Shown here: positions 33,449-42,574 of the stretch, in pieces
Layout: each line of letters opens with the position of its first letter
Numbering within the stretch: position 1 is the first letter of the stretch
Source: Paraphaeosphaeria minitans
Lineage: Eukaryota > Ascomycota > Dothideomycetes > Pleosporales > Didymosphaeriaceae
Reading direction: 5' to 3'
Assembly (NCBI GenBank): GCA_015832175.1
Contig: WJXW01000016.1
Span: 434,001-498,000, forward strand
Length of the DNA stretch: 64,000 bases
Made by a program: the position numbers and the translations under genes
The notes under the pieces: model-generated
Told to the model about the DNA's origin: nothing
What the model saw: only the letters and a program-made list of their open reading frames with translations
Databases searched by the model: none

Positions 33449-34639
33449 ATGGGGAAGTCTTCCAAGGACAAACGCGACGCCTACTATCGCCTGGCGAAAG
33501 AAGAAGGCTGGCGCGCCCGCTCGGCCTACAAACTTCTGCAGCTCGACGAAGAATTCAACCTCTTCGAAAACGTCACGCGAGTCGTGGATCTGTGCGCCGC
33601 ACCCGGAAGCTGGAGTCAAGTCCTATCACGGGTCCTCATCCAAGGCGAGAAGTTTGGACGGGCGGGCTGGGAGCAGAAGCAGAAAGAGACGCGGGAGTAC
33701 GTGTTGGGTCGCAGTAAGAGCACGGCAGCAGAAGACGTCGCACCAGCCAGCGAAGATGGCGGCGCTGTGAAAGACGTCCAGCGACCAGAGAAGAGGCAAG
33801 GCGTCCAGCGACCAGAGAAGAGGCAAGGCGTCCGCATCGTCGCCATCGACCTCCAGCCCATGAGCCCGCTAGAAGGCGTCACGACGCTGCGCGCAGATAT
33901 AACACACCCCTCGACCGTCCCCCTCATGCTTCACGCCCTGGACCCAGACACCTACGACCCCGCCTCCACGACCTCCTCCCCGTCCGCACCCGTCGACCTC
34001 GTCATCTCCGATGGCGCGCCCGACGTCACCGGCCTGCACGACCTCGACATCTACGTGCAGTCGCAGCTGCTGTGGGCGGCGCTGAACCTCGCGCTGTGCG
34101 TGCTCAAGCCCGGCGGCAAGTTCGTGGCCAAGATCTTCCGCGGGAAAGACGTCGACTTGCTGTTTGCACAGCTGAAGCTCGTCTTCTCACGCGTCAGAGT
34201 TGCAAAGCCGAGGAGTTCCCGCGCCTCCAGCATCGAGGCGTTTGTGGTCTGCGAGGGGTTCTGTCCGCCACAGGGGTTTAAGCCGTCGCTCGAGAAGCCG
34301 CTGGGTGCCGGGGCTGCACTGCCCGTTCCCGATGAGAAGCCAGAGGCTACGAAGCCTTCGCGGACGGTTCGGCCAGATGGCGTGGTCGAGATTGATCTCG
34401 GTGACGAGAGCGACGAAGAAGGTATCGAGGAGGGTGGCCCGAGATGGATAGCACCGTTCTTGGCTTGCGGTGACCTGTCGGCGTATGATGCGGATGCAAC
34501 GTACGCACTGCCAAAGGACAGAGTCAGCCTGGATCCAGTGCAGCCGCCGACTGCGCCGCCATACAAGCGTGCGCTGGAGATGAGGAAGCTAGCTGGTGGA
34601 GCGTATGGGAAGACAAAGGGACAGGAGCAGAAAGAATGA
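33449..34639 (+). CDS. TRM7: tRNA 2'-O-ribose methyltransferase TRM7 (FtsJ family)
   Basis: A single-exon gene of 396 aa. It methylates the 2'-OH of nucleotides 32 and 34 in the anticodon loop of tRNA-Phe, Trp and Leu, using SAM, with Trm732 and Trm734 partners in yeast. Signatures: [29 protein letters not shown] at the start, the SAM motif [24 protein letters not shown], and the K-D-K-E catalytic set at K28, D188 (VISDGAPD), K228 (FVAKIF) and E263 (SSIEAFVV). The protein is longer than yeast Trm7 (310 aa) because of an insertion at residues about 70-128, which contains a perfect 27-bp tandem duplication (VQRPEKRQG twice), and a longer C-terminal part. It is divergent from MAK5. Its 3' end is duplicated downstream (see repeats). 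Confidence 0.95.
   Translation: MGKSSKDKRDAYYRLAKEEGWRARSAYKLLQLDEEFNLFENVTRVVDLCAAPGSWSQVLSRVLIQGEKFGRAGWEQKQKETREYVLGRSKSTAAEDVAPASEDGGAVKDVQRPEKRQGVQRPEKRQGVRIVAIDLQPMSPLEGVTTLRADITHPSTVPLMLHALDPDTYDPASTTSSPSAPVDLVISDGAPDVTGLHDLDIYVQSQLLWAALNLALCVLKPGGKFVAKIFRGKDVDLLFAQLKLVFSRVRVAKPRSSRASSIEAFVVCEGFCPPQGFKPSLEKPLGAGAALPVPDEKPEATKPSRTVRPDGVVEIDLGDESDEEGIEEGGPRWIAPFLACGDLSAYDADATYALPKDRVSLDPVQPPTAPPYKRALEMRKLAGGAYGKTKGQEQKE
33778..33831 (+). repeat. 27-bp in-frame tandem duplication inside TRM7
   Basis: Two identical copies of gtccagcgaccagagaagag plus gcaaggc, adding nine residues (VQRPEKRQG) in the insertion between motif I and VAIDLQP. The identical copies suggest a recent event. Confidence 0.9.
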
Positions 34640-34870
34640 AAGGAGGGTGGTGAAGTCACAACGCATACACGATCGTGGTCCAATGAGCGATGAGTGCGTG
34701 GAATCCCATGTTTTGGGCTGCTGGAGATGAGAATGCTGGCTGGTGGAGCGTATGGGAAGACAAAGGGGCAGGAGTAAAAAGAGTAAAGGGAGAGTGCTAA
34801 AGTCACGACATATACGCAAGTGTGGTCTAATGAGCGATGAATGTATGGAATCCCATATTTTGGGCTGCTG
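34574..34870 (+). repeat. 147-bp direct duplication of the TRM7 3' end
   Basis: The last codons and 3' flank of TRM7 (from ctggagatgagg at 34574) are repeated once with divergence from ctggagatgaga at 34721: both contain gctggtggagcgtatgggaa followed by gacaaaggg and caatgagcgatga/taatgagcgatga, then tttt(g)gggctgctg. The second copy carries a TAA where the gene has GAG/AAA codons, so it is a non-coding copy of the C-terminal coding end. Confidence 0.85.
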
Positions 34871-35035
34871 TTGCAGTCTCCCATGTGCATAGAATGCGAC
34901 TTGAGAGGCGTCTGTGTACAGGACATATGATTGAGCGATGAGTGCATGAAATCCCGTGTTTTGGACTGCTGTTGCAGTCTCCCCATGTGCATAGATTACG
35001 ACTTAGGAGGCGCCTGCGTACGAAACATGATTGAG
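34845..35035 (+). repeat. 101-bp direct repeat downstream of TRM7
   Basis: Two copies, offset by 101 bp, of a unit containing tttgg(g/a)ctgctgttgcag, then tctcc(c)catgtgcatag, a gcgacttgagaggcg/acgacttaggaggcg block and gattgagc. It overlaps the end of the 147-bp duplication, which suggests stepwise unequal exchange or replication slippage. Confidence 0.8.
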
Positions 35036-35236
35036 CAGATGATTGCTAGCCAGAACGAAGCACCGTCGGCGAGGCACAAAAGCAAGGGGCGAAAATAGCA
35101 GCAGTATTCGTCACTGATCATCTGCACCATCACATAGTACATGCCATCATCGGCACGCACGAGCACTCTGCTGCAGCTCTTGTACTAACAAGGCAGAATC
35201 GGAGATGGGCAAAAGTGAAGGCAGGTCCTGTTAGCC

Positions 35237-35713
35237 ATGTCACAAGTCCCATTGATTAGAAACAAGGAAGAGCAGGTGCGACGAACGAAGGAAGCAGTGA
35301 CGATGGTAGCGATTCCTGCGCACGAATCCTACTGGAAGTCGAACGACCGGACTCTGTGCATGATGATCTATCAGGATGGCCATGTCGTACCAGGAGAGGT
35401 TTACTTGGGTACGGCCGTAAGGTGGTATACAGATGGCTGCAATGGATTAGGGATTTGCTTTGGCTATGGGATTTTCGTCCGGCGTGGCAGCTCAGGCATG
35501 CAGTTGAAACGTGGGCGGATTCTTGGTACCACAGACTGGGAAAGGAGTCGTGGCAGCTCACTCGTCATGCTTGTTGCCTCGGCTTGGGAAAGGAGTTGTG
35601 GTAGCTCACTCATAATGCTTGTTACCACGGCCTGGGAAAAAAGTTGTGGTAGCCCACTCATAATGCTTGTTATCACAATCCGGGAAAGGAGTCGTTGCAG
35701 GTCAGGTATGTAG
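35237..35713 (+). other. Open frame of 158 codons, partly made of 16-residue repeats
   Basis: The frame opens at an ATG at 35237 and ends with four imperfect 16-residue repeats of the type TTAWE(R/K)S(C/R)GSSLIMLV that arise from a 48-bp minisatellite. The non-repeated part (QVPLIRNKEEQ, YQDGHVVPGEVYLG) resembles nothing I recognise. The repeat period is a multiple of three, which by itself keeps frames open. I would not call this a gene without transcript evidence. Confidence 0.25.
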
Positions 35714-35865
35714 TCGAAACTTGGGCAGATGCTTGTTACCACGGCCTGAGAAAGGAGTCATGAGCTCACTCATGATGCTTGTTACCACAGCCCGGGAAAG
35801 GTACATGTGGCAGCTCACTCACAATGCTTGCCACCACAGCCTGGGCAAGGTAGCTGTGTCATGTA
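35535..35865. repeat. 48-bp minisatellite
   Basis: About six variable copies of a 48-bp unit with the core gcttgttaccacggcctggg, then aaaggagt and cg/tggcagctcactcataat. The copies differ by point changes and one carries an insertion (about 35690-35740). Confidence 0.85.
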
Positions 35866-36235
35866 GCAGCATCGCTTCTTGCGGTATATCACGATGCGCA
35901 ACGAGGATTCCATGCATGCCATCACAACGCCACGGTTGAACACCTTCTCGCAGGGCGTCCCTTGGCGACAGGTCCATGGCCGTGTTCGGTTCCCCCAGAC
36001 TTTACGGACGAAAGCTACCGACAAGGCCGTGGGGCCGAGCACAGCAACGTGTGACAATCATGTACGTAGGCAAGTCGGGAGGATCAGTAGCGGCGGATCA
36101 AGGCGTGCCATGGACGGCCAAGGTTGGAAAGCGGCCAGCGACGGCGGGGTAGAGGTTGAGGCTGAGCAGGAGGCCGCGTGTTGGGCCTCGCTCTCGAGTC
36201 TTGCTGGTGTTTGAAGGCATGTGCGTTGGCGGGAG

Positions 36236-36420
36236 GGCTGGTAGCAGGTGGCAGGTGGCAGGTCGTAGGTCGCAGGTAGGTGTGGTTAGGTAGCAGGTAC
36301 CTAGCAGGTCGCAGGTAGCAGGTCGCACGTCGCCGGTCGCAGGTCACCGGTCGTAGGAAGATGTGGTCCATTCGCAGGTATCTAGCAGGTCGTAGGTTGC
36401 AATTAGCAGGTAGCAGCGCA
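36236..36420. repeat. Degenerate gcaggt(a/c)g short-unit array
   Basis: An interspersed array of 7- to 8-nt units such as gcaggtg, gcaggtc, gtaggtc and gccggtc. In one minus-strand frame it reads as repeated (L)RPAT/CDL, explaining a long but meaningless open frame. Confidence 0.8.
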
Positions 36421-36664
36421 GCACAATCGAAGGTGCCGGGTTCCGCGTAGGCGCCACAACGGGCGTGCTTTTTGCAGCGCCCAGTAAGCAACGTCGGCGC
36501 GCGGGTTGTGGGTGAGATGCCAAGCCTAATCTCTCGCTGGCTGCTCGCTCTTATACCCGCCGCGCTCCTGGAAGACGCCCGCCCGCCTGCCGTCACGTCG
36601 CCAGTCTCCATAAACCTGCCTCGATTCCTCGACTCCTCGAATCCTACGCGCGCCGGTCCACACC

Positions 36665-37841
36665 ATGTTGCCCACGACTGGCCCGCGGGGGCCCCTGTTG
36701 GGCCTCGCCGTCTCCGCCGGCTTCGTGCTGCTCTTCGTCTTCGGCTTCCTGGCCTGGCAGAGCCCACCCCAGCTGTCCCAGCTGCCCAAGAGCACCACCC
36801 ACGTCGAGATGTGCGTTCTCCCCACCCTCGCGGAGTCAGAGCGTTGTTTAGAGGCTGACCCCCTGCAGGACCGTCACCAATGAAGGCACCGCTAAGCTCG
36901 GCATCCACGAAATCATCCGCCAGCTCTTCCAGCCGCTCAAGATTGCCCCCGACGAGTCCAGCTTCTCCTTCATCGGCGAGGACCTCAACCTGACCTCGCT
37001 CACCCTGCCGCGGGATCCACGCTACAAGAATCAGATGGGCAAGGACGTCTTGATCCTGGATCTCGAGACGCGCCCGCTCCAGTCGACCAACGACTTTAAC
37101 CACGGCCTGTTCGACTGGCGCAAGCTCAACCACGTCTCGGGCGGCGTCTTCAGCCACTACATCTACTCGCTGATCCACGGCTACGACTACAAATTCGTCC
37201 GCGCGCACGAATTCGAAGATCGCCACGCCACCTGGATCAAGCCCTCCGCACTCGCCCAGCACATCAAAAAGTACAAGTTTATCGTTTTCCTCGACGCAGA
37301 CGCAACCTTCCGCTTCCAGCACCTTCCCCTCGAGTGGATGTTCAACTACTGGCAGATCAAGCCAGAACACAGTTTCACCATGGCTCTGGATCCTTGGGAC
37401 CGTGAAGCCCCCCAGTACAACTCTGACCGCTTCAACCGCTCCTACACCAACACCGGCTTCATGGTCGTCCAGAACAACCCCCACACCATGCAGATCCTTA
37501 AAGACTGGCACGAGTGCCCCGACGACACGCGCTACAAGGGCTGCTCCGAGTGGAAGATGCCCAAATTCCACGAGCAGTCGGCCTTTGGCGAGTACATTCG
37601 CTATGACTACGCAGACTACGTCAAGGAGCTGCAGTGTGCCGAGGCCAATGGCTTCCCGGGCGTCGAGATCTCCAACTGCCAGGGCAAATACGTGCGCCAC
37701 TACTGGTTTGAAAAGGACAGGATCAAAGAGGACCTGCAGCAGAACATGATGAACGCCATCACGCTTCCCATACAACGCATCTTCGCCGAAAACATCGGCA
37801 GCGTCATTACTGAGCAAAAGGACAACGTGCTTCCAAACTGA
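36665..37841 (+). CDS. Type II membrane glycosyltransferase (GT34/MNN10-GMA12-like)
   Basis: Two exons, 36665-36810 and 36869-37841 (58-nt intron), giving 372 aa. The short cytosolic N-terminus (MLPTTGPRGPLLG) is followed by one TM anchor (LAVSAGFVLLFVFGFLAW) and a stem, so the catalytic domain faces the Golgi lumen. The catalytic core shows KDVLILDLETRP, DYKFVRAHEF, KPSALAQHI, and the metal/nucleotide-sugar DxD in VFLDADATF (D191, D193), followed by ALDPWD, NTGFMVVQNN and EQSAFGEY. This order resembles galactosyl/mannosyltransferases of the GMA12/MNN10 type, but the assignment to GT34 is by general pattern only. Likely role: outer-chain protein glycosylation. No ER-retention signal seen. Confidence 0.8.
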
Positions 37842-39018
37842 TCGCTGTCGCTGTTTGCGCTTCGCATCGCCTTCTTTCCATTCGCTGCACTCTTTTGACA
37901 AGCAAAAAGAGAAATAATAATTGTAGTATACTATCGCGCACAAGTACGATGTTTACTCAGCCTGGGGCCAGGACCGCGTATCTGCAAGAGGAGTTAGGTT
38001 TCAGCATGGCTTTTACGCATAGCGTTGCATTGTACGGCGTTTTTAAAGAGGGACCGGACATGATTCTATTTCGCATCGCACTCTACATTTTTTTCCTCGC
38101 GCAGCGTGGGTTTCCCCACGGGGAGACGATGTTATTACTACCCTTCTATTGCTATATTTGCTTGAGGCTGCTTGGCTTGGGACGCGTTTGGTTTGGACTT
38201 GGATTGGACTCGGAGCTTTACCTTGCTTGTACTTGCCTTTTGAGCGGACCACCTTCGCGATACCCCCTCCAACCCGACAGACATTTATCTATCTACGAGA
38301 CGAGGACGAAGACGGGGGGCTCTATGGATCGGGAAAAGGAAGACGGCATAGAAACCGAGATGGAGACGGCTGTACATGTAGAAAAGAAAAAACACAGAAA
38401 AGAAATAATCACATCGCATCCGCAGAGACTTGTTTGGTCATCTTTTTATTTTCTATCTGTGTCTTGTAGGACTGGCTCCTACCTTACCTACCCACTAGGG
38501 CTACGGTTAGATCAAACCAGACCTAGAATGTACTGGTTTGCCACAGCGGCAACGTCTCGTCTTCCCTTCGTCGCCGCACCACCCGCCATCTACAGAACGC
38601 CCGCTCCAACACGATATAAACAAAATAAAACACAACTCACACTGCCGCGCCAAAGGGAGCATTAGTCTATCTAGTAGGTAGGTGCGGCGCGGGGTATTAA
38701 CGATGGCACGGGCATATACATGCATGCACATGTACGCAGGCAGGTAGTCCAGTCTAGTGCAGGATGTATTGAATGTATGAGGGCGAATCTCTAACCTCTA
38801 ATTGTAGGTACCTAGGTACATGGACTGTGGCACTATCCCGTTAGATATAACAGCCTGGCTAGGCTCCGCAACACGGTTTCCTTTTCACGCTCGGCTTTCG
38901 ACAAGTCCCCTCTTCATGTGCCCTCTTCATGTGCCCTCTTCATGTGCCCTCTTCATGTCCCCTTTTCATGTCCCCTCACCATGCCCACCGCGCGCCCTGC
39001 CCTCCGCCGTGCCGCCCA
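37842..39018. other. 1.2-kb spacer with 13-nt repeats
   Basis: The 3' flank of the glycosyltransferase gene, AT-richer and with A/T homopolymers. It contains a 13-nt tandem repeat at 38909-38970 (about five copies of ccctcttcatgtg). A 256-codon plus-strand open frame (37895-38665) is of random composition. Confidence 0.4.
38909..38970. repeat. 13-nt tandem repeat (ccctcttcatgtg)
   Basis: Four to five copies of a 13-nt unit, the last ones diverged to tcatgtccccttt. It lies next to the 3' end of the Ser/Pro-rich open frame at 39019-39978. Confidence 0.85.
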
Positions 39019-39978
39019 TCACTCAATTCCCACCACGCCCCGAGACCCCCCCTTGCATCCTCGCGAAGGCATACCCACCCCCTCCCCGGACCCCCCCGCA
39101 CGCCCCTCGCCGACGTCGACCCCAGCCACCAGAATCGGATGCTGCAGCATCGGCCGAGATATCGCGGGCCGCGTGCGCGAGCGGCCTCTCTCTCCGTCTT
39201 CCGAGCCGGACGGATGCGAGCCGGACCAGGCGGGCGCGGGCGCAGAGCGACGCTTTTTCCCCGGGCGGGTGCTTGAGCGGGCGGGGCTCTGGCTGCGGGT
39301 GCGGAGGGCGAGGCGCGTGGGGAGTGGCAAAGGTGCGGTGCGGGCGCGCGGGAGGAACGGACGGGTCGCTTCTTCGGACTGCTCGTTCGTCGGCGTCGGT
39401 GTTGGCTTTGGCGGCGGTGTTGCAGGCGAGGGCCTGGAGCTGCCTTTACTGCTCGGCGTTGTGGGGCGTGGGTGGCTGTTGGGGCTCTCGCGGTTGAGGT
39501 TGAGGCGGGTTTTGTAGCGGGCTGTGTGGACGGGTATCGCGGCGTGGATGGCGGCTTGGATGTCGGCGAGGGAGGCGTCGTTGAAGAGGGGGGACGTGCG
39601 GTCCGGGAAGGCGCGTGTGTCGCGGAGGCCGTCGCTGCTTGCGAGAAGGACGGGTGGGACGAGGTTGGTGGTGGTGGTTAGGGTGGTAGGGACAGCTTGG
39701 AAGCCGGGTTTGAATCGGTAAAGTGGAGCATGGGGTGGAGGTGGAGCGGTGAAGAGCGGTTTTGGTAGCGGTGATGCATATGCGCCCTTGTGTTTATCGG
39801 ATTCGTCGTTACCGTCATTGCTATATGCGTGGGTGGCAGGCTGTTTCCGAGCTCGCGGGCGTCGACCATGTATGCGTGGGCTCAATTGTGGAATCCTCGA
39901 AAATCTTTGTCTGATCTTTAGGTTCGGGTCTTCGCCGACGACAGGGTTTATCGCTTCTGGTAGTTCTGGCGCCTTCAT
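39019..39978 (-). CDS. Hypothetical Pro/Ser/Arg-rich protein
   Basis: An uninterrupted frame of 319 aa from the ATG at 39978 (MKAPELPEAINPVVG). The N-terminal third is mixed sequence (NLKIRQRFSRIPQLSPRIHGRR). The centre contains NDASLADIQAAIHAAIPVHTARYKTRLNL, the most protein-like segment and possibly a short helix pair. The rest is disordered and rich in Pro, Ser, Thr and Arg (PSPATPPPKPTPTPTNE). No domain, signal peptide or TM segment is recognised. The last about 40 residues (GEGRAGGSGEGVG) look like read-through of GC-rich DNA, so the true 3' end may be an unseen splice. A plus-strand frame over the same bases (38918-39517) is less likely. Confidence 0.45.
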   Translation of the reverse strand: MKAPELPEAINPVVGEDPNLKIRQRFSRIPQLSPRIHGRRPRARKQPATHAYSNDGNDESDKHKGAYASPLPKPLFTAPPPPHAPLYRFKPGFQAVPTTLTTTTNLVPPVLLASSDGLRDTRAFPDRTSPLFNDASLADIQAAIHAAIPVHTARYKTRLNLNRESPNSHPRPTTPSSKGSSRPSPATPPPKPTPTPTNEQSEEATRPFLPRARTAPLPLPTRLALRTRSQSPARSSTRPGKKRRSAPAPAWSGSHPSGSEDGERGRSRTRPAISRPMLQHPILVAGVDVGEGRAGGSGEGVGMPSRGCKGGSRGVVGIE

Positions 39979-40219
39979 TCCTGGCAGCAAGGCGATATGA
40001 GGCGCTATATACGCAAGATCAGCGCCGAAGTATGCGCTACTCCGTACAAAGAACCGTGAAAGATTATGCGTGCAATCCCAGTCAAGACTTAGGGTCCATT
40101 CGCCTGCCGATTCATGTTACAATGTAGCATTGCGTTGGGGTCGTGTTGTGTGCGTTCTGACTCCTTCAAGGTCCAGTCACAGCAGTCGCAGGGTGAGGGG
40201 CTGCGACTATGCCAGCCGC

Positions 40220-41224
40220 CTATGACGATGGTAGTAGCATATGAGGCGCCATGGCTACGAGAAACTCGACTTCCTTTGTCGTCATATCCTCATGGGCGAG
40301 TAGACTAGAGGTATGGTCCCAACTCTCTGTGATCGCATCCACATCTGCGGAGTCGAGGGCTATCAGATCCTCCATATCGATGTTGTCTTCGTCAGTCAGA
40401 TCTTCTTCAGATTTTGTGTCTATGTCTTCGTCTGCGTCCAGGAATGGTTCATGTTCGGTCCTATCCAGCTCTAAGACATGCGCTACCATGCCGAGATCGA
40501 GTCCGACAGCTGTATTCAAGTCGTTGCCGCCGTCCTCGGCCATGCCGAATATCCTGAGAGGAGTGCAAGAGCACAGTCCGGTTGAAGCCCTTTCGTACAT
40601 GACAGGGTCGCCAAGTTCAATAATTCTGTGCTCCCTGTTGATGAGCATGAACTTGAGACTGGAGCCATAATGGGCTTTCATCATGGTCGCAAGTCCTGGA
40701 GCAAACCATGCTCCATTCATCCAGATGCGGACCACTTTGGACACACCTGAGTCGAGAAGGTGTTGAAGAGCAGTAGTTATTGGATGAGACTTGTCCAGTA
40801 TTGGATCATCATATTTGTTCTGGAGGAAGAACGACAGCTCAGGCGGAAATTGGATCAGAAACGATATCTTGTCAAATTCGGCACCGATTGTTGTAAGCCG
40901 CTTTATCGCAGCGGCTATCTCTTGTACTCGAGGGCGAGTCGCACAGCCTGCACTGATTTCAACCCCAAGGTTTTTGAGGAACGGAAGGTAGCGGTCATTG
41001 ATAGGCGGTAAGACTGTCGCTCCCGGAACTGACGGATCCGGGAAGCTGACTGTGAAGGGGTTATTGGCGTAGAAGCGGGACCCTGCTTCGAGGTGCAGCT
41101 GCTGTGATGTCTTCATGAGTGCGAGCATATCGGCGTTGGAAATATCTGCATCGAAAGTTTGGTCGTAGATAGTGTTTCGAATTTCGGCCGGGAGACTAAA
41201 CAAGCCAGATTTAGGCAGCGCCAT
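40220..41224 (-). CDS. Uncharacterised protein with N-terminal LPxEIRxxIY (2EXR/F-box-like) motif
   Basis: A single exon of 334 aa. It begins MALPKSGLFSLPAEIRNTIYDQTF, the LPxEIRxxIY signature of a large, poorly understood group of fungal F-box-like proteins, and then has TSQQLHLEAGSRFYANNPFTVSF (the usual ...L..T..Q...E....FY..N.F block). The middle is globular with no recognised catalytic motif. The C-terminal part is acidic (DADEDIDTKSEEDLTDEDNIDMEDLIALD). A role in substrate recruitment to a ubiquitin ligase is often suggested for this group but is not shown here. It has no intron. A related type of protein lies at 53037-54347. Confidence 0.75.
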   Translation of the reverse strand: MALPKSGLFSLPAEIRNTIYDQTFDADISNADMLALMKTSQQLHLEAGSRFYANNPFTVSFPDPSVPGATVLPPINDRYLPFLKNLGVEISAGCATRPRVQEIAAAIKRLTTIGAEFDKISFLIQFPPELSFFLQNKYDDPILDKSHPITTALQHLLDSGVSKVVRIWMNGAWFAPGLATMMKAHYGSSLKFMLINREHRIIELGDPVMYERASTGLCSCTPLRIFGMAEDGGNDLNTAVGLDLGMVAHVLELDRTEHEPFLDADEDIDTKSEEDLTDEDNIDMEDLIALDSADVDAITESWDHTSSLLAHEDMTTKEVEFLVAMAPHMLLPSS

Positions 41225-42574
41225 GTCGGTCAGGAGGTGAAGACAGTCTGAGTCTTCTCAGATCTCCTGCAATAACGCGGCACCCGTCCAGAATATTCCG
41301 AAAGGCTGTGTTGAGGAAAGTCAGGATGGCTGCAAGCAGAAAAATTCTTTTGATGGGTGAATTGAAGTTCAAGATTTGCGGTGTTCGCTGTGACGGGTGA
41401 GAAAGCGTTGAGTGCAACGTGAAGTGCAAGGTACGTAAATGCTTGAGTCGCAACAAGAACGCTGTCACGCAGACAGGGCGAAGTATCTACACGTGACGCG
41501 ACTGCAGCCCTGTAGAAACGCTGCGCGTTTGCCTCGCCGTAGAATGGAGGATCTTGGCGCAACTTTGGCAGCAGATGCGAGTGAACAATAGCGGGAGCCT
41601 TATTATGACCAGAAAGTACACGCACGGTCTTACTATTGGCCAGTGTAATATTGTGAAGGTGAAATTCCTGGTGCTTTTGGCATGGAATTTCGATGCCTCT
41701 GTCAGTCAAGGCAGGTCACACAGCCCTGTCTATTCGGTGAGCCACGGGTCGGGTTGAGTCATGGGGACATTGCTAAAGGCAGCCATAATGGCGCACATGG
41801 GCAGGATGGTGCGAGGAATATGACACATGAGAAAACTGTTGTGCCAAGTTGGCCGTGTCGATGGAGCCTGAAAGCTGGCCCACCAAAGTGAACCATGGTG
41901 TTGCGACTTCAACAGAGCATGAGGAACAGACCCGTTGAGAAAAGCTGCGCCACGTGGCGGCGAAAGGGTCTGCCGCTAGGCACCGTAATCAGCTAGCGCA
42001 CCTCCCTCGTACCGTAATCAGCTAGCGCATATCCCTCGTACCGTAATCAGCTAGCGCACCTCTCTCCTCCCCGAACCTCGTGCTCATCCGAGAACTCCCG
42101 CACCTGGCTTCCATAAACCTGTCGTATACCTCCCAATAATATTCAAATCTAGGGCGTAGCTTGATTCAAAATCGTGTCGGTAGGAAGACGGCACGTGGTA
42201 CATGTTCCTCCATTGCATCTCTCCACTCGCTACCGCATCTCCCAGAAGGTTTGCTCAGGAACTATCTGTGCTCACAGTGCTACCTAGGTACAATGTACGA
42301 GGCCTGCTTGGCTGCGCCCTAGTCTACCAAGTTGCAGACAGTAGGCGGTAGTGACGACGAGCTAATAATGGGTTCCCCGCATTGTCGATCAATATGAAAG
42401 TAACTAATTTTTAGCCTCGATGTACATCCGGAGAAACTCTATCTCGGTTGAATCCGAACCGAGCCTCTTTTCCCCCATATTTCAAACATGGGTTCCATGA
42501 TTCTTCGGTGTCTCTGTTGGGATTGCTATCAGTTTTTGATCAACTCCGTCTTGAGAAACCGTCCACTTGTCGCA
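41225..42574. other. 1.35-kb spacer with a 29-bp triplicate
   Basis: Contains the 29-bp repeat listed below and the promoter of the rhamnosidase gene. Open frames (for example 41230-41709 minus) have no coding character. Confidence 0.4.
41980..42066. repeat. 29-bp tandem repeat, three copies
   Basis: Three copies of accgtaatcagctagcgca followed by (c/t)(c/a)tccctcgt, starting at 41982, 42011 and 42040. The copies are nearly identical, suggesting a recent expansion about 0.5 kb upstream of the GH78 gene. Confidence 0.9.

Larger units (their letters stand above)
35036..36664. other. 1.6-kb repeat-rich spacer
   Basis: Apart from the 48-bp minisatellite and the gcaggt array listed separately, I see no gene. 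The plus strand near 36500-36664 is presumably the promoter and 5' UTR of the glycosyltransferase gene. A long minus-strand open frame covering this area is antisense to that gene and is rejected. Confidence 0.4.

Noticed and set aside
35237..35860. CRISPR-like array of 48-bp repeats
   Set aside because: Head-to-tail minisatellite with no unique spacers, in a eukaryotic genome.
36084..37943. 619-codon minus-strand open frame
   Set aside because: Antisense to the well-supported glycosyltransferase gene and extended by the gcaggt repeat array; composition is that of a shadow frame (V/A/G/E-rich, no motif).
37895..38665. 256-codon plus-strand open frame after the glycosyltransferase
   Set aside because: No ATG-proximal domain, random composition, and location typical of a 3' UTR.
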